Shown here: piece after piece, positions 19,549-27,799 of the stretch
How the letters are laid out: each line of letters starts with the position of its first letter
How positions within the stretch are numbered: position 1 is the first letter of the stretch
Source: an uncultured Clostridium sp.
GTDB lineage: Bacteria; Bacillota; Clostridia; Clostridiales; Clostridiaceae
Length of the DNA: 45,031 nucleotides
Assembly (NCBI GenBank): GCA_900547475.1
Contig: URGW01000033.1
Span: 1 to 45,031 of the forward strand
Direction of reading: 5' to 3'
Program-made: the position numbers and the translations under genes
Notes under the pieces: generated by a model
What the model saw: the letters and a program-made list of their open reading frames with translations, nothing else
Told to the model about the DNA's origin: nothing
Databases searched by the model: none

Positions 19549-20199
19549 TTACTTCTTTTTTGCTCTTACAACTGCTAATGCTCCAATTGCAACTATAATA
19601 ACTACTCCAGCTATAATTAAAGTACCATTATTATTTTCTTCCTTATCCGCTACTACTGCTGAACTTTCTACATTCTCTTCTTCAGCTTCTACAGAAGATG
19701 TGCTTTCTTCTTGCTCTACTTCTTCAGGCTCTTCTATAGCTTCTATTAAAGTTAAAGTTTCCATCTTAGGTATAACCTTAAATTCAACATCTCTTTCCAT
19801 AGGACCAACATAAATAAGAGCACTCATATCTGCATCTACTTTATCAACTTCAACCTTTAATTTAACAGTTCCATCTTCGCTAGTTTCTTCTACTATCTCA
19901 ACCGGAACCTCTTCTCCATTAACTTTCATTCTATAGTTTTCCATATACTCACTTCCTGAAAAACCAATAGTATAAATTATATGAGCTTTTGTAACTTCTA
20001 CCTCCATTGATGGTAAAAGATAAGTTCTTGACATAGCCATTCCTGTTTCTGATTCATGATAAACATCATTTTGTACTTCATAAACTCCACTTGCAATATC
20101 GCTTTCTGTTGCATATGTATTTCTAGTTCCTAAAGTTAAGAATATTCCTAAAGCCATTACGGCTACTAAAATCCCTTTAAATTTATTTAATATTTTCAT
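19549..20199 (-). CDS. Single NEAT-domain heme protein with C-terminal membrane anchor
   Basis: A signal peptide (MKILNKFKGILVAVMALG) is followed by one NEAT domain (~residues 37-140), an acidic Glu-rich linker and a C-terminal membrane helix with AKKK, but no LPXTG. The heme-pocket helix reads SETGMAMSRTYL; the strand that normally carries Tyr-x3-Tyr reads YVGPMERDVEF, so Met replaces the usual axial tyrosine. The ATG at 20199 has AAGGAG 9 bases upstream; the longer frame to 20241 has no ribosome site. Likely role: relay of heme from the wall-anchored NEAT protein to the lipoprotein at the membrane. Confidence 0.88.
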   Translation of the reverse strand: MKILNKFKGILVAVMALGIFLTLGTRNTYATESDIASGVYEVQNDVYHESETGMAMSRTYLLPSMEVEVTKAHIIYTIGFSGSEYMENYRMKVNGEEVPVEIVEETSEDGTVKLKVEVDKVDADMSALIYVGPMERDVEFKVIPKMETLTLIEAIEEPEEVEQEESTSSVEAEEENVESSAVVADKEENNNGTLIIAGVVIIVAIGALAVVRAKKK

Positions 20200-20232
20200 T
20201 TTTCTAATCTCCTTAATTCTTAAACCTAAATT

Positions 20233-20270
20233 AGGAGGCAAATAAATAGCTTTCCTATTATTTACCCCCT
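20233..20270 (-). other. Imperfect hairpin between the two NEAT genes
   Basis: On the minus strand AGGGGGTAAATAATAG pairs imperfectly with a downstream CTATTTATTTGCCTCCT, with one bulge and a wobble. No T-run follows. It may tune expression of the downstream genes by mRNA processing. Confidence 0.35.
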
Positions 20271-20295
20271 CATATAATTTTATTAGTACTTTATA

Positions 20296-22332
20296 TTACT
20301 TTCTTTTCTTTGCTAAAACAGCTCCTGCAGATGTTAAAATCACTCCTAAACCTGCAACTGCTGTTGAAGCAATAGGTGCACCAGTTTGTGGTAATGTATC
20401 TACTGTATATTCTTTAATGAATGTTAAAGTATCTTCTAATAATGTAACACCAAATTCAACTTCTCTAGACATTGGTACTACATAAGTTTTAACTTTTATA
20501 CTGTCGCTTAAGCTTGAAACTGCAAATCTAACATTTGTTGTATCCCCACTTGTATTCTTAGTTATAGCAACTTTTTTACCATTTACATAAATCTCATGAT
20601 TTTGCATAAACTCAGCTCCAGTGAAAGTTAAAGTAACATAGTATTTACCATCTATTTCTTCAACTTTTGAAGTAGAATTTAAATATTTTCTAGCCATTGA
20701 TTTTCCAGTTTCACTCTCATGAGTTACACTATTTTGAATTGAGTATAACTTACCTTTTGTTACTTTAGTTTCCTCTTTATTAGTAGTTGTGTTTTCAGTG
20801 CTTGTACTACCATTGTTGTTTGATCCAGATGTTGTTCCTTCTGTAGTACCTCCAGTTGTTCCACCATTATTAGTTGTTCCATCTGTAACTAATGTTAATG
20901 TATCTTCTAATATATCAACTCCGAAATCTACATTTCTTCCCATCATAGTAACATAAGCTGAAACCTTTATTGAATCTTCTAAGCTTCCAATAGCAAATCT
21001 TAAACTAACAATATCACCATCTACTGATTTAGTTGCATCTACTTTTGCTCCATTAACATATACTGTATGATTACTCATCATTGTTGATCCCATAGATGTA
21101 AATGTTAGTGTAACATATTTATTTCCATTTACTTCTTCAACCTTTAATGTCTCTTCTAAAGCTTTTCTTGCCATACTAAGCCCAGTTTCACTCTCATGAG
21201 TTACATTATTTTTTCCTGTATAAACCTTAGTGCCTTGTTCTTCAGTTACTCCATTATTTGAATCTTCATTTCCAGTATTACCACCATTATTTTCTGGATT
21301 TCCAGGTGTTTGTCCACCATGGCCATTTTCACCATTATTATCAGGCTTTACTTGTTCTTCTTCTCCGTTTCCTGAATCGTTAGAAGAATCATCCCCTGTA
21401 TATTCAGTTAATTCTCCCTCATGTAATAAATCAACATTAACTGTGTGTAATTTCCCTGGGAACATCGCTTCTGGAAGACCTTCATTGTAGTATGTTAGAT
21501 TAACACTAATTCTTGTATATAATGTATCTATTGATTCAATATCAAAGCTTATTGATCCATCATCATTTTTTACAAATGAAACTTCTTGTCCATTTATTTT
21601 TATTAAATTTGTTGATTTTACAGTTTCTAATCCTGATTCATTATATTTCATAGTTACAGTAATTTTTCCATCTTTAACTGTTACAATCGAATCTTTAGCT
21701 ATATAATTTCTTATTGCACTCTCAGCATCTGCTGCTGATTTTAATGTCTTATTTGTTATTTTATATACGCCATCAGCTAAAATATTTTCTTGATTTTCAT
21801 TATCTTCTACTGAATTATCTTCAGTAGGAATTGTACTAGTATCATTTGTTACAAAGAAAGTTACTTCTCTTCCCATAGCTATTACAGTCATATCTACTTG
21901 TACTTTAGCATCAACAGATGGTACTTCAAAAGTAATTGATTTATTTGTTGTATCATTAACTCCATTTAAATCAACCCCATCTAAACTTACTTTAATATCT
22001 TTCATCATTGGATATAACTGATCATCAAATTGTAATGTCATAGTTATTTTATCTTCTTCAATTTTAATAATAGTATCTTCTTTTAATGCTTTTCTAGCCA
22101 TAGATTCACCTGTAGTGTTTCCTGCTTCAACATATTGAGTTTCATTTTTAACTGTATATGTTCCATTAACTAAATTACTGCCTTGATTTGCATCTTCATT
22201 TCCTGAGTTATCTATTGATGGACTAGCAATAGCATCAACTGTTGTTGCTCCTACCGCTTGTACATTAGTTCCTAATACAATTGTTGACACCATTAATGCA
22301 GCTAATATCTTACAAAGCTTCTTTCTTACCAT
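20296..22332 (-). CDS. LPXTG-anchored multi-NEAT heme-binding surface protein
   Basis: A 678-residue surface protein with a signal peptide, about four NEAT-like modules (~55-165, 185-310, 370-480, 535-640), Asn/Gly/Thr-rich linkers, then LPQTGA, a hydrophobic helix and KKRK. Modules 1, 3 and 4 share ES(E)TG-x-SMARK in the pocket helix and Met in the ligand strand (AMGREVTF, MMGRNVDF, PMSREVEF). Module 2 is divergent: it has SAADAESAIRNYI, lacks the MSR/MGR motif and may not bind heme. It is the first gene of the heme operon, with AGGGGG before the ATG and a Fur-box-like site upstream. It resembles clostridial ChtA-type proteins. Confidence 0.9.
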   Translation of the reverse strand: MVRKKLCKILAALMVSTIVLGTNVQAVGATTVDAIASPSIDNSGNEDANQGSNLVNGTYTVKNETQYVEAGNTTGESMARKALKEDTIIKIEEDKITMTLQFDDQLYPMMKDIKVSLDGVDLNGVNDTTNKSITFEVPSVDAKVQVDMTVIAMGREVTFFVTNDTSTIPTEDNSVEDNENQENILADGVYKITNKTLKSAADAESAIRNYIAKDSIVTVKDGKITVTMKYNESGLETVKSTNLIKINGQEVSFVKNDDGSISFDIESIDTLYTRISVNLTYYNEGLPEAMFPGKLHTVNVDLLHEGELTEYTGDDSSNDSGNGEEEQVKPDNNGENGHGGQTPGNPENNGGNTGNEDSNNGVTEEQGTKVYTGKNNVTHESETGLSMARKALEETLKVEEVNGNKYVTLTFTSMGSTMMSNHTVYVNGAKVDATKSVDGDIVSLRFAIGSLEDSIKVSAYVTMMGRNVDFGVDILEDTLTLVTDGTTNNGGTTGGTTEGTTSGSNNNGSTSTENTTTNKEETKVTKGKLYSIQNSVTHESETGKSMARKYLNSTSKVEEIDGKYYVTLTFTGAEFMQNHEIYVNGKKVAITKNTSGDTTNVRFAVSSLSDSIKVKTYVVPMSREVEFGVTLLEDTLTFIKEYTVDTLPQTGAPIASTAVAGLGVILTSAGAVLAKKRK

Positions 22333-22381
22333 AATCCTATTCCCCCTAAATGTATTTCTAAAATTTATTTTTCTTTTCTAA

Positions 22382-22410
22382 TTGACATATTAATAATTTT
22401 CTTTCATAAT
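22382..22410 (+). promoter_or_regulatory. Sigma-A promoter reading towards the AraC-type gene
   Basis: TTGACA (22382-22387), 17-base spacer, CATAAT (22405-22410). The Fur-box-like site starts 3 bases after the -10 element, so bound repressor would block this promoter. No equally good promoter for the divergent NEAT operon was found by eye. Confidence 0.65.
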
Positions 22411-22413
22411 TAG

Positions 22414-22428
22414 TGATATTGATTCTCA
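22414..22428. promoter_or_regulatory. Fur-box-like operator
   Basis: TGATATT-G-ATTCTCA matches the 7-1-7 Fur consensus TGATAAT-N-ATTATCA at 12 of 14 positions. It lies in the intergenic space between the heme operon and the divergent AraC-type gene, where one site could repress both under iron-replete conditions. A second AT-rich near-match follows at ~22438. Confidence 0.75.
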
Positions 22429-22551
22429 TTTACTATTAAGATAATATCATATATTTTATTTATACGTTTTAACTATATTTATATATTTTTTAACAATATT
22501 TCTATATTTAATAAATTTAGAACAAATTTTAAAGGAAGGATGCTTAGATTA

Positions 22552-23280
22552 ATGATTTCAAATATATTAACTAATTTCTTTAATTGCCTTGCTGTTCCAA
22601 TACTAGTTTTAAATTATAGGTTTGAAACTATATTTGCCCATAATCATGACTCCAAAATCGATAATTCATTTTATACGTCTAAAGCTATAGAGCAAATAAA
22701 AAAAATAGATTTTTCCTCAAATACTTTTTCATTTAATATAAATCAGGATATATCCTTTACTTGCATTAATTTTAATCATTATGACAATAATAAAATGTAT
22801 CTATTGATAGGACCATATAAACTCTCTCAGGATTATAATAATACTAATTTTATTAATACCCTCACAGAGGATGGGTTAGAAAATATTATTAAATTACATT
22901 CTTATATTATTGATAATCATATTAGTATTAATAAATCAAACATCATTAATTCTCCTTTTGTAAATCATGCTATTAAGTATATTGAAAAAAACTATGCCCA
23001 TGAAATCTCAATAGATGATATTTGTAAAGAATTGAATGTAAATAAATGTTATTTCTGTAGTGTATTTAAAAAAGAAGTTGGATCTACATTTATAAATTAT
23101 TTAAATAACTATAAAATAGAAAAAAGTAAGGAACTATTAAAAAATCCTAATATATCTTTACTTGATGTTTCACTTTCTGTAGGCTATAATAATCAAAGCT
23201 ATTTTAGTACTGTATTTAAAAAAATAACATCAAAAACTCCGTTAGAATTTAGAGATGAATACCTAAAAAATAAAAACTAA
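22552..23280 (+). CDS. AraC-family regulator next to the heme operon
   Basis: The C-terminal ~100 residues contain the two AraC helix-turn-helix units (ISIDDICKELNVNKCYFCSVF and LLDVSLSVGYNNQSYFSTVFKK). The N-terminal ~130 residues form an effector domain that I do not recognise. An ATG at 22540 directly abuts the AAGGAAGG ribosome site, so the ATG at 22552 is preferred. Divergent placement with a shared Fur-like site suggests it controls heme or iron uptake; the ligand is unknown. Its direct targets are inferred from position only. Confidence 0.82.
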   Translation: MISNILTNFFNCLAVPILVLNYRFETIFAHNHDSKIDNSFYTSKAIEQIKKIDFSSNTFSFNINQDISFTCINFNHYDNNKMYLLIGPYKLSQDYNNTNFINTLTEDGLENIIKLHSYIIDNHISINKSNIINSPFVNHAIKYIEKNYAHEISIDDICKELNVNKCYFCSVFKKEVGSTFINYLNNYKIEKSKELLKNPNISLLDVSLSVGYNNQSYFSTVFKKITSKTPLEFRDEYLKNKN

Positions 23281-23284
23281 AAAA

Positions 23285-23325
23285 CAACTGTCTTCTATTT
23301 TTCTTATAGAGACAGTTATTTTTAC
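23285..23325 (+). terminator. Intrinsic terminator of the AraC-type gene
   Basis: AACTGTC-type arms pairing with GACAGTT (one bulge), followed by TATTTTT, starting 5 bases after the AraC stop codon. Confidence 0.75.
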
Positions 23326-23335
23326 TTTCTTATTC

Positions 23336-23548
23336 TTATTTTAAACCTATTATTTCTTTATTTTCAATTCCTATGAAATCATTAATTTTTTCATCTTTAT
23401 AAAACCAATATACAACTCCAAAAGTTAAACAAGTAACTATTGTAACTATTATTCCTCCCTCTGGTCCAAAAGCTACACCTTTTATTATATTATTAGTTAT
23501 ATTTCCTACTTTATATAATCTATTAACACTTATTCCATTTACTTCAAT
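23336..23548 (-). pseudogene. 3' remnant of a membrane-protein gene
   Basis: The minus strand is open for ~70 codons ending in TAA at 23336-23338. It encodes a protein-like sequence with GVAFGPEGG, a hydrophobic helix (IIVTIVTCLTFGVVYWFY) and a polar tail. No start codon or ribosome site fits; an in-frame TGA (23549-23551) closes the frame upstream, and the DNA beyond it does not continue the protein. It looks like the C-terminal end of a polytopic membrane protein whose 5' part was deleted. The family is uncertain, with a CPBP-type membrane protease only a guess. The following ~200 bases (23550-23750) hold only AT-rich sequence and a small hairpin near 23626. Confidence 0.55.
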
Positions 23549-23752
23549 TCATCAAATGTATCCTTGAAAGCAATTACATGACTCCGAATCAATGTGAATT
23601 AATAGCTAGTAGTGCATCATAAAAAAGTTTGACTTTTTATGCCCAAAATGACATAAGACCAATTTTGTAATCTCTTAATTTGTTATTTTAATAACACTAG
23701 CCTTTTTAAATTATCTGTATATAATATATATTATGACATTTATTTAAGAGAG

Positions 23753-24643
23753 GTGATTACTATCACTATTGAACAAATACAGTATTTTCTAGCTATAAAA
23801 AAATATAATGGTTTTTCAACCGCTGCCAATGAACTATGTATATCACAATCATCTTTATCAAAGCAAATCAAATCTTTAGAAAAAGAACTTGATACAACTC
23901 TTTTTGATAGAACTTCAAGGATTACTTCACTAACTGAGGCAGGAAAAGACTTCTATATATATGCATTAAAATTTTTAGATGATTATAATAATATTCTTCA
24001 AGCAATGAAAAAACATGCTACTTCAAAAAAATGCACATTAAAACTTGGTACTATTGCAGTTTTAACTCAATATGGCTTAACATCAACACTTGCATCATTT
24101 AAGCATAACTATCCTAATATTGATATTAATATATTTGAAGATGAAAATGATGCAATATTGAATATGCTTATTAAATCTGAAATTGACTTTGCAATTGTAA
24201 GGGATTTTAATTTACCTAGAAATGCTTTTAATGTTACCCCGTTAGCTGAAGATGAATTAGTAGTAGTTACATCTAACAATCATTCTTTTACAAAAAAGAA
24301 ATATATATCATTTAATGACTTAAAAAATGAAAACTTTATCATTTGTGCAAAGTCTGGGGTTTATGATATTTGCGTAAAAGAGTGTAACAAATTAGGTTTT
24401 ACACCTAACGTAGTACATAATATTAATAAAATTGAAACTATATTAGGATTAGTTTCTGAAGGTCTTGGTATAACATTAATTGTAAATAATGTTTTAAAGC
24501 CTTTTAGCAACTCTAATATATCTATTCATCCTCTTAAGACCCCTATTAATTCTAACCTTGCGTTAGTTACTAATAAAGAATCTAAAAACTATAAGGAATT
24601 TGACCTTTTTAAAGATTTTATAATTAAAAATACAATGAAATAA
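23753..24643 (+). CDS. LysR-family transcriptional regulator
   Basis: A 296-residue LysR protein. The winged helix-turn-helix fills residues ~1-65 (FSTAANELCISQSSLSKQIK), followed by the effector-binding domain. The family's usual N terminus M-T-I-x-Q aligns with an ATC codon at 23762 that sits 5 bases after AGGTGA. The only standard start is a GTG at 23753 that lies inside that ribosome site, so the true start is doubtful. The gene converges on the operon at 24719-30822, which it may regulate, though its position gives no proof. Confidence 0.88.
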   Translation: MITITIEQIQYFLAIKKYNGFSTAANELCISQSSLSKQIKSLEKELDTTLFDRTSRITSLTEAGKDFYIYALKFLDDYNNILQAMKKHATSKKCTLKLGTIAVLTQYGLTSTLASFKHNYPNIDINIFEDENDAILNMLIKSEIDFAIVRDFNLPRNAFNVTPLAEDELVVVTSNNHSFTKKKYISFNDLKNENFIICAKSGVYDICVKECNKLGFTPNVVHNINKIETILGLVSEGLGITLIVNNVLKPFSNSNISIHPLKTPINSNLALVTNKESKNYKEFDLFKDFIIKNTMK

Positions 24644-24662
24644 TCTTTAAATTGCAATTCAA

Positions 24663-24697
24663 TATAGAAACTCCCTAAGGAGTTTCTATATTTTTAT
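24663..24697. terminator. Intrinsic terminator between LysR and the HExxH gene
   Basis: 12-base perfect arms (24663-24674, 24679-24690) with a CTAA loop, followed by TTTTT on the plus strand. It ends the LysR transcript; the AT-rich flanks may let it serve the convergent operon too. Confidence 0.85.
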
Positions 24698-24718
24698 TTC
24701 TATTTTCAGCTATATTCT

Positions 24719-25465
24719 TTATTTTTTATTCTTTATATTTATTATTTCTTTATATAAGTCATATCCAACTTTAGGGTGATATAAATATACTAAAAATGAA
24801 TCAAGAATATATGGCGAATAAGGCAATTCTAATAATTCCTTTGCAAATGCCATACCTGCGATTTCACCTAAACAAACAATATTAGAATCATTTTTAAATG
24901 GACCTAGCTTCCATAATCTGATCTTTTCTATTTGAGTAAACATATCATCTCCATTATACTCTTCTATGTAATGAAAAATCTCATGTGCTAATAAAATTTC
25001 TTCTATATTTACATTATTAAATAGCTCTTGAAGTTTTTCTTTTTCTATTAAATCTAGAGCTTTATCTACACTATCTTTAAATACCGTAACTTTATTAGGA
25101 TTAACGAATTGAGCAAATATAATATGCCCTCCGCCATTTGGTCTTTGTGGATAATCTACTTCAATACCTATTCTTTTTGCAATTTCATATACATCTATAT
25201 CCCCATTTTCTTCTCTTATTTTCTTTGCATATTCACTTCCACATAAATTAGCCTTTTCTATTAATTCTAGCTTTTCTTCTCTATTAAATTTTCCATGTAA
25301 CGGATCTCTTCGAAATGCATACATTCCCCAATCTTCATCTCTAACATTAATCAAATCTTTTAACATTAGTCTTATATGTGGAATTGCAACTTCATATTTT
25401 TCCTCTTCCTTTTTTCCAATAAAAGAATTCATAAACTTTTTTGCAAAATTATCATTATATTTCAT
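24719..25465 (-). CDS. HExxH zinc-hydrolase-like protein, function unknown
   Basis: A 248-residue soluble protein with HEIFHYIEEYN (HExxH, near residue 157) and, ~43 residues later, GEIAGMAFAKELL, whose Glu could be the third zinc ligand as in gluzincin-like metalloproteases. There is no signal peptide or membrane helix. Its start overlaps the end of the HyuA-like gene by 11 bases and its ribosome site (AGGAG) lies inside that gene, so the two are translationally coupled. I do not recognise a named family. It could be a peptidase or amidase acting on the same substrate as the HyuA-like protein, or a maturation factor for it. Confidence 0.8.
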   Translation of the reverse strand: MKYNDNFAKKFMNSFIGKKEEEKYEVAIPHIRLMLKDLINVRDEDWGMYAFRRDPLHGKFNREEKLELIEKANLCGSEYAKKIREENGDIDVYEIAKRIGIEVDYPQRPNGGGHIIFAQFVNPNKVTVFKDSVDKALDLIEKEKLQELFNNVNIEEILLAHEIFHYIEEYNGDDMFTQIEKIRLWKLGPFKNDSNIVCLGEIAGMAFAKELLELPYSPYILDSFLVYLYHPKVGYDLYKEIINIKNKK

Positions 25466-27581
25466 TTTTAACTCCTATAACTAAGATATCATCATCTTCT
25501 TGTACATCCTGAACTATTACATCCATTAACATTAAATTTTGTTTAAGCTCTGTTCCAGAATCAAAATCCACAACTCTTGGTCCTACGCACAAATAAAAAT
25601 CTGGTCTTAAAACACTATCAGCTTTATATACAGTAAGATCTTCATAAATATTTTTAACAACATGTTTATAATCTTTTACTTTTACCTTTATGATGCTACC
25701 ATTATTTCTTTGTACCTTAATAAATCCTTTTTTATCTAATATGCGAATTAATACTTTTCCGTTTATTACTGAATCAAAAACATAAAAATGCTTAGTTTTT
25801 TCTTTTAACCTCACATTTTCAATTTCTATATTCATATCTTTTGCAGCCAATTCTTTTGCTTCTTGCTCTGTACATTCTTTTAATAAATCACTTGCTTTAA
25901 CCTCTGCAGCTCCTGTTGCAATTGCAATAAGCTTAGATGTAGTACTATCAATTTCAATATGTATATCTATACTTGATGGATCTGCTCCATTCTCTATTAC
26001 CCTAGTCATAACTTCACTTCTAATATTTTTTATATCTTGCGGTCTTGGGTTGGGTATTACTCTTTCTACAGATTCTCTTATCATAGAAAGTGCAACTCCT
26101 ATAGAAGAAATTACCTCTGCATTTTCTGGGATACTATATTTTACATTCATCTTATCAGCGCAATATCCAATAAGCGATGAAGCCCCTCCACCTACACCAA
26201 TAAGTGAAATTTGACTTTTATCTAACTTATACTTTTGCGCCAATTCTAAAATAACTGGTTCTATTTTTCTAAAAGATTTTTCTAATATTTGTGCTGCTAC
26301 ATCTTCAACTGTAGTTTTCATATAATCTGCAACTACTTGCATTGCCTTTCTTGCCGAATTTACATTTCCATAGGAAAACTGCTCTGGTTTTACCAGCCCT
26401 AATATATTTGCTGCACATGTATTAGTTATAGTAATTCTCTTGCCACTTTTTAACCTTATTGCAATATAATCATTAGGATCTCCTTCTTTCGGAGAGAAGA
26501 ATTCTATTTTTGGATCTACTATTTCTTCTTCTGATGTAAAAACTGCATAATCCATTCCTGCAATATGTGCACTTCTTGGACCTACATCTACTACACCATT
26601 TTTATTTCCACGGATCATACTACCACCAGCTACCCCTAAGACTCTAACATCAATAGAAGTGACATAAGTTTTGTGTCCATCCACTACTGAATAATCAATG
26701 GCAGGTCTTCCATTTTTAATTACACCTATGTTAGTAGATGTCCCTCCAACTTCAAAATAAATTCCATTAGATATTCGAAGATACATAAGAGATCCCATTA
26801 CACTTGCAGCAGGCCCTGATAACATTGTAAGAATAGGCCTTTTCTTCATTTCTTCAATATCCATAGATCCACCATCTCCACGCATTATCATAAGTGGAAC
26901 TGTCACCCCTGCATTTCTTACTGATTTTTCTGTACTATTTGCTACTTCTAACATCTTAGGTAATATACTTGCATTTATGGCACCTGTCTTTGTTCTCCTT
27001 GTAAGTCCATAAAGCTTAGTAATATCCGATGCAATAGTAATAGGAATTTTCATTTTCTTTGCTACTTCTGCAACAATTGTTTCATCAGTCATATCATCTA
27101 CTCCAAAAGCTCTTGAAGTAACAAGTACTTGAACTCCTAATGCCCTTAATCCATTAATTGTATTTTCAATATTTTCAGCAGTTAAATCCTTTTTATTAAT
27201 TATAGCATTCGATATTTTTATCGCTCTTCCAGTTCCTAAATCTATATCTTTTAATTGTACTTGTCTTTTGCCTAAATATCCTTCTATTCCATTATCTACA
27301 ACCCCTATAACTCCGACATGAGCTACATCACCTTCTAATAATGCATTAGTTGCTTGTGTTGTACTATGAGCGACAAAAACCACCTGTTCTGGTTTTATAT
27401 CATTAGATTCTAAGCAACCTTTAAATGCATTTATTACACCTGTAGCTACCCCAAATTCGTCATCATGAGTAGTTTTAACTGAATATTTTCCTATAATTTT
27501 ATGTGTATCATTATCAATAGCAACTGCTTTTGTATGCGTGCCCCCAACATCAATTCCTATTCTAACTACATTACTTTTCAC
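25455..27581 (-). CDS. HyuA-like hydantoinase/oxoprolinase-family ATPase without HyuB partner
   Basis: A 708-residue member of the hydantoinase/5-oxoprolinase/acetone carboxylase alpha superfamily. Residues ~8-190 form the Hydant_A_N domain starting IGIDVGGTHTKAVAID, and the central ~200-520 is the ATPase core with GGTSTN and GVGGGASSLIGY. A C-terminal ~180-residue extension (after ~530) is predicted soluble and unrecognised. Known relatives phosphorylate or activate a lactam, cyclic imide or ketone and usually need a HyuB-type partner; none is present here, and the overlapping gene encodes a HExxH protein instead. GTG start with AGAGGT 7 bases upstream. Substrate unknown. Confidence 0.85.
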   Translation of the reverse strand: MKSNVVRIGIDVGGTHTKAVAIDNDTHKIIGKYSVKTTHDDEFGVATGVINAFKGCLESNDIKPEQVVFVAHSTTQATNALLEGDVAHVGVIGVVDNGIEGYLGKRQVQLKDIDLGTGRAIKISNAIINKKDLTAENIENTINGLRALGVQVLVTSRAFGVDDMTDETIVAEVAKKMKIPITIASDITKLYGLTRRTKTGAINASILPKMLEVANSTEKSVRNAGVTVPLMIMRGDGGSMDIEEMKKRPILTMLSGPAASVMGSLMYLRISNGIYFEVGGTSTNIGVIKNGRPAIDYSVVDGHKTYVTSIDVRVLGVAGGSMIRGNKNGVVDVGPRSAHIAGMDYAVFTSEEEIVDPKIEFFSPKEGDPNDYIAIRLKSGKRITITNTCAANILGLVKPEQFSYGNVNSARKAMQVVADYMKTTVEDVAAQILEKSFRKIEPVILELAQKYKLDKSQISLIGVGGGASSLIGYCADKMNVKYSIPENAEVISSIGVALSMIRESVERVIPNPRPQDIKNIRSEVMTRVIENGADPSSIDIHIEIDSTTSKLIAIATGAAEVKASDLLKECTEQEAKELAAKDMNIEIENVRLKEKTKHFYVFDSVINGKVLIRILDKKGFIKVQRNNGSIIKVKVKDYKHVVKNIYEDLTVYKADSVLRPDFYLCVGPRVVDFDSGTELKQNLMLMDVIVQDVQEDDDILVIGVKNEI

Positions 27582-27744
27582 AACAAATACCTCTTTTTCT
27601 ACTTAATATATAATTAAGAATTGCTTTTTATATTATCTCCATATATATATTTTTCTGCATTCACATATACAATCTTATACCACTAAGCCTTCCGATTATA
27701 TCACAATCTCTAGTATAAGTTGTTAAAAATTTAATTATCTTATA

Positions 27745-27788
27745 TAAAAAAATAATTTCCGCCCTACACAATGTTAAGACGGAAATTA
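27745..27788 (-). terminator. Intrinsic terminator between the transporter and HyuA-like genes
   Basis: 9-base perfect arms (27753-27761, 27780-27788) followed on the minus strand by ATTTTTTT. It starts 12 bases after the transporter stop, so the HyuA/HExxH pair depends on readthrough or on its own promoter in 27582-27745. Confidence 0.75.
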
Positions 27789-27799
27789 AAACTTTTATC

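Noticed and set aside
23590..23660. Hairpin CATAAAAA...TTTTTATG considered as a terminator or attC-like site
   Set aside because: Low-complexity A/T arms occur by chance in DNA this AT-rich, and no gene end fits it.
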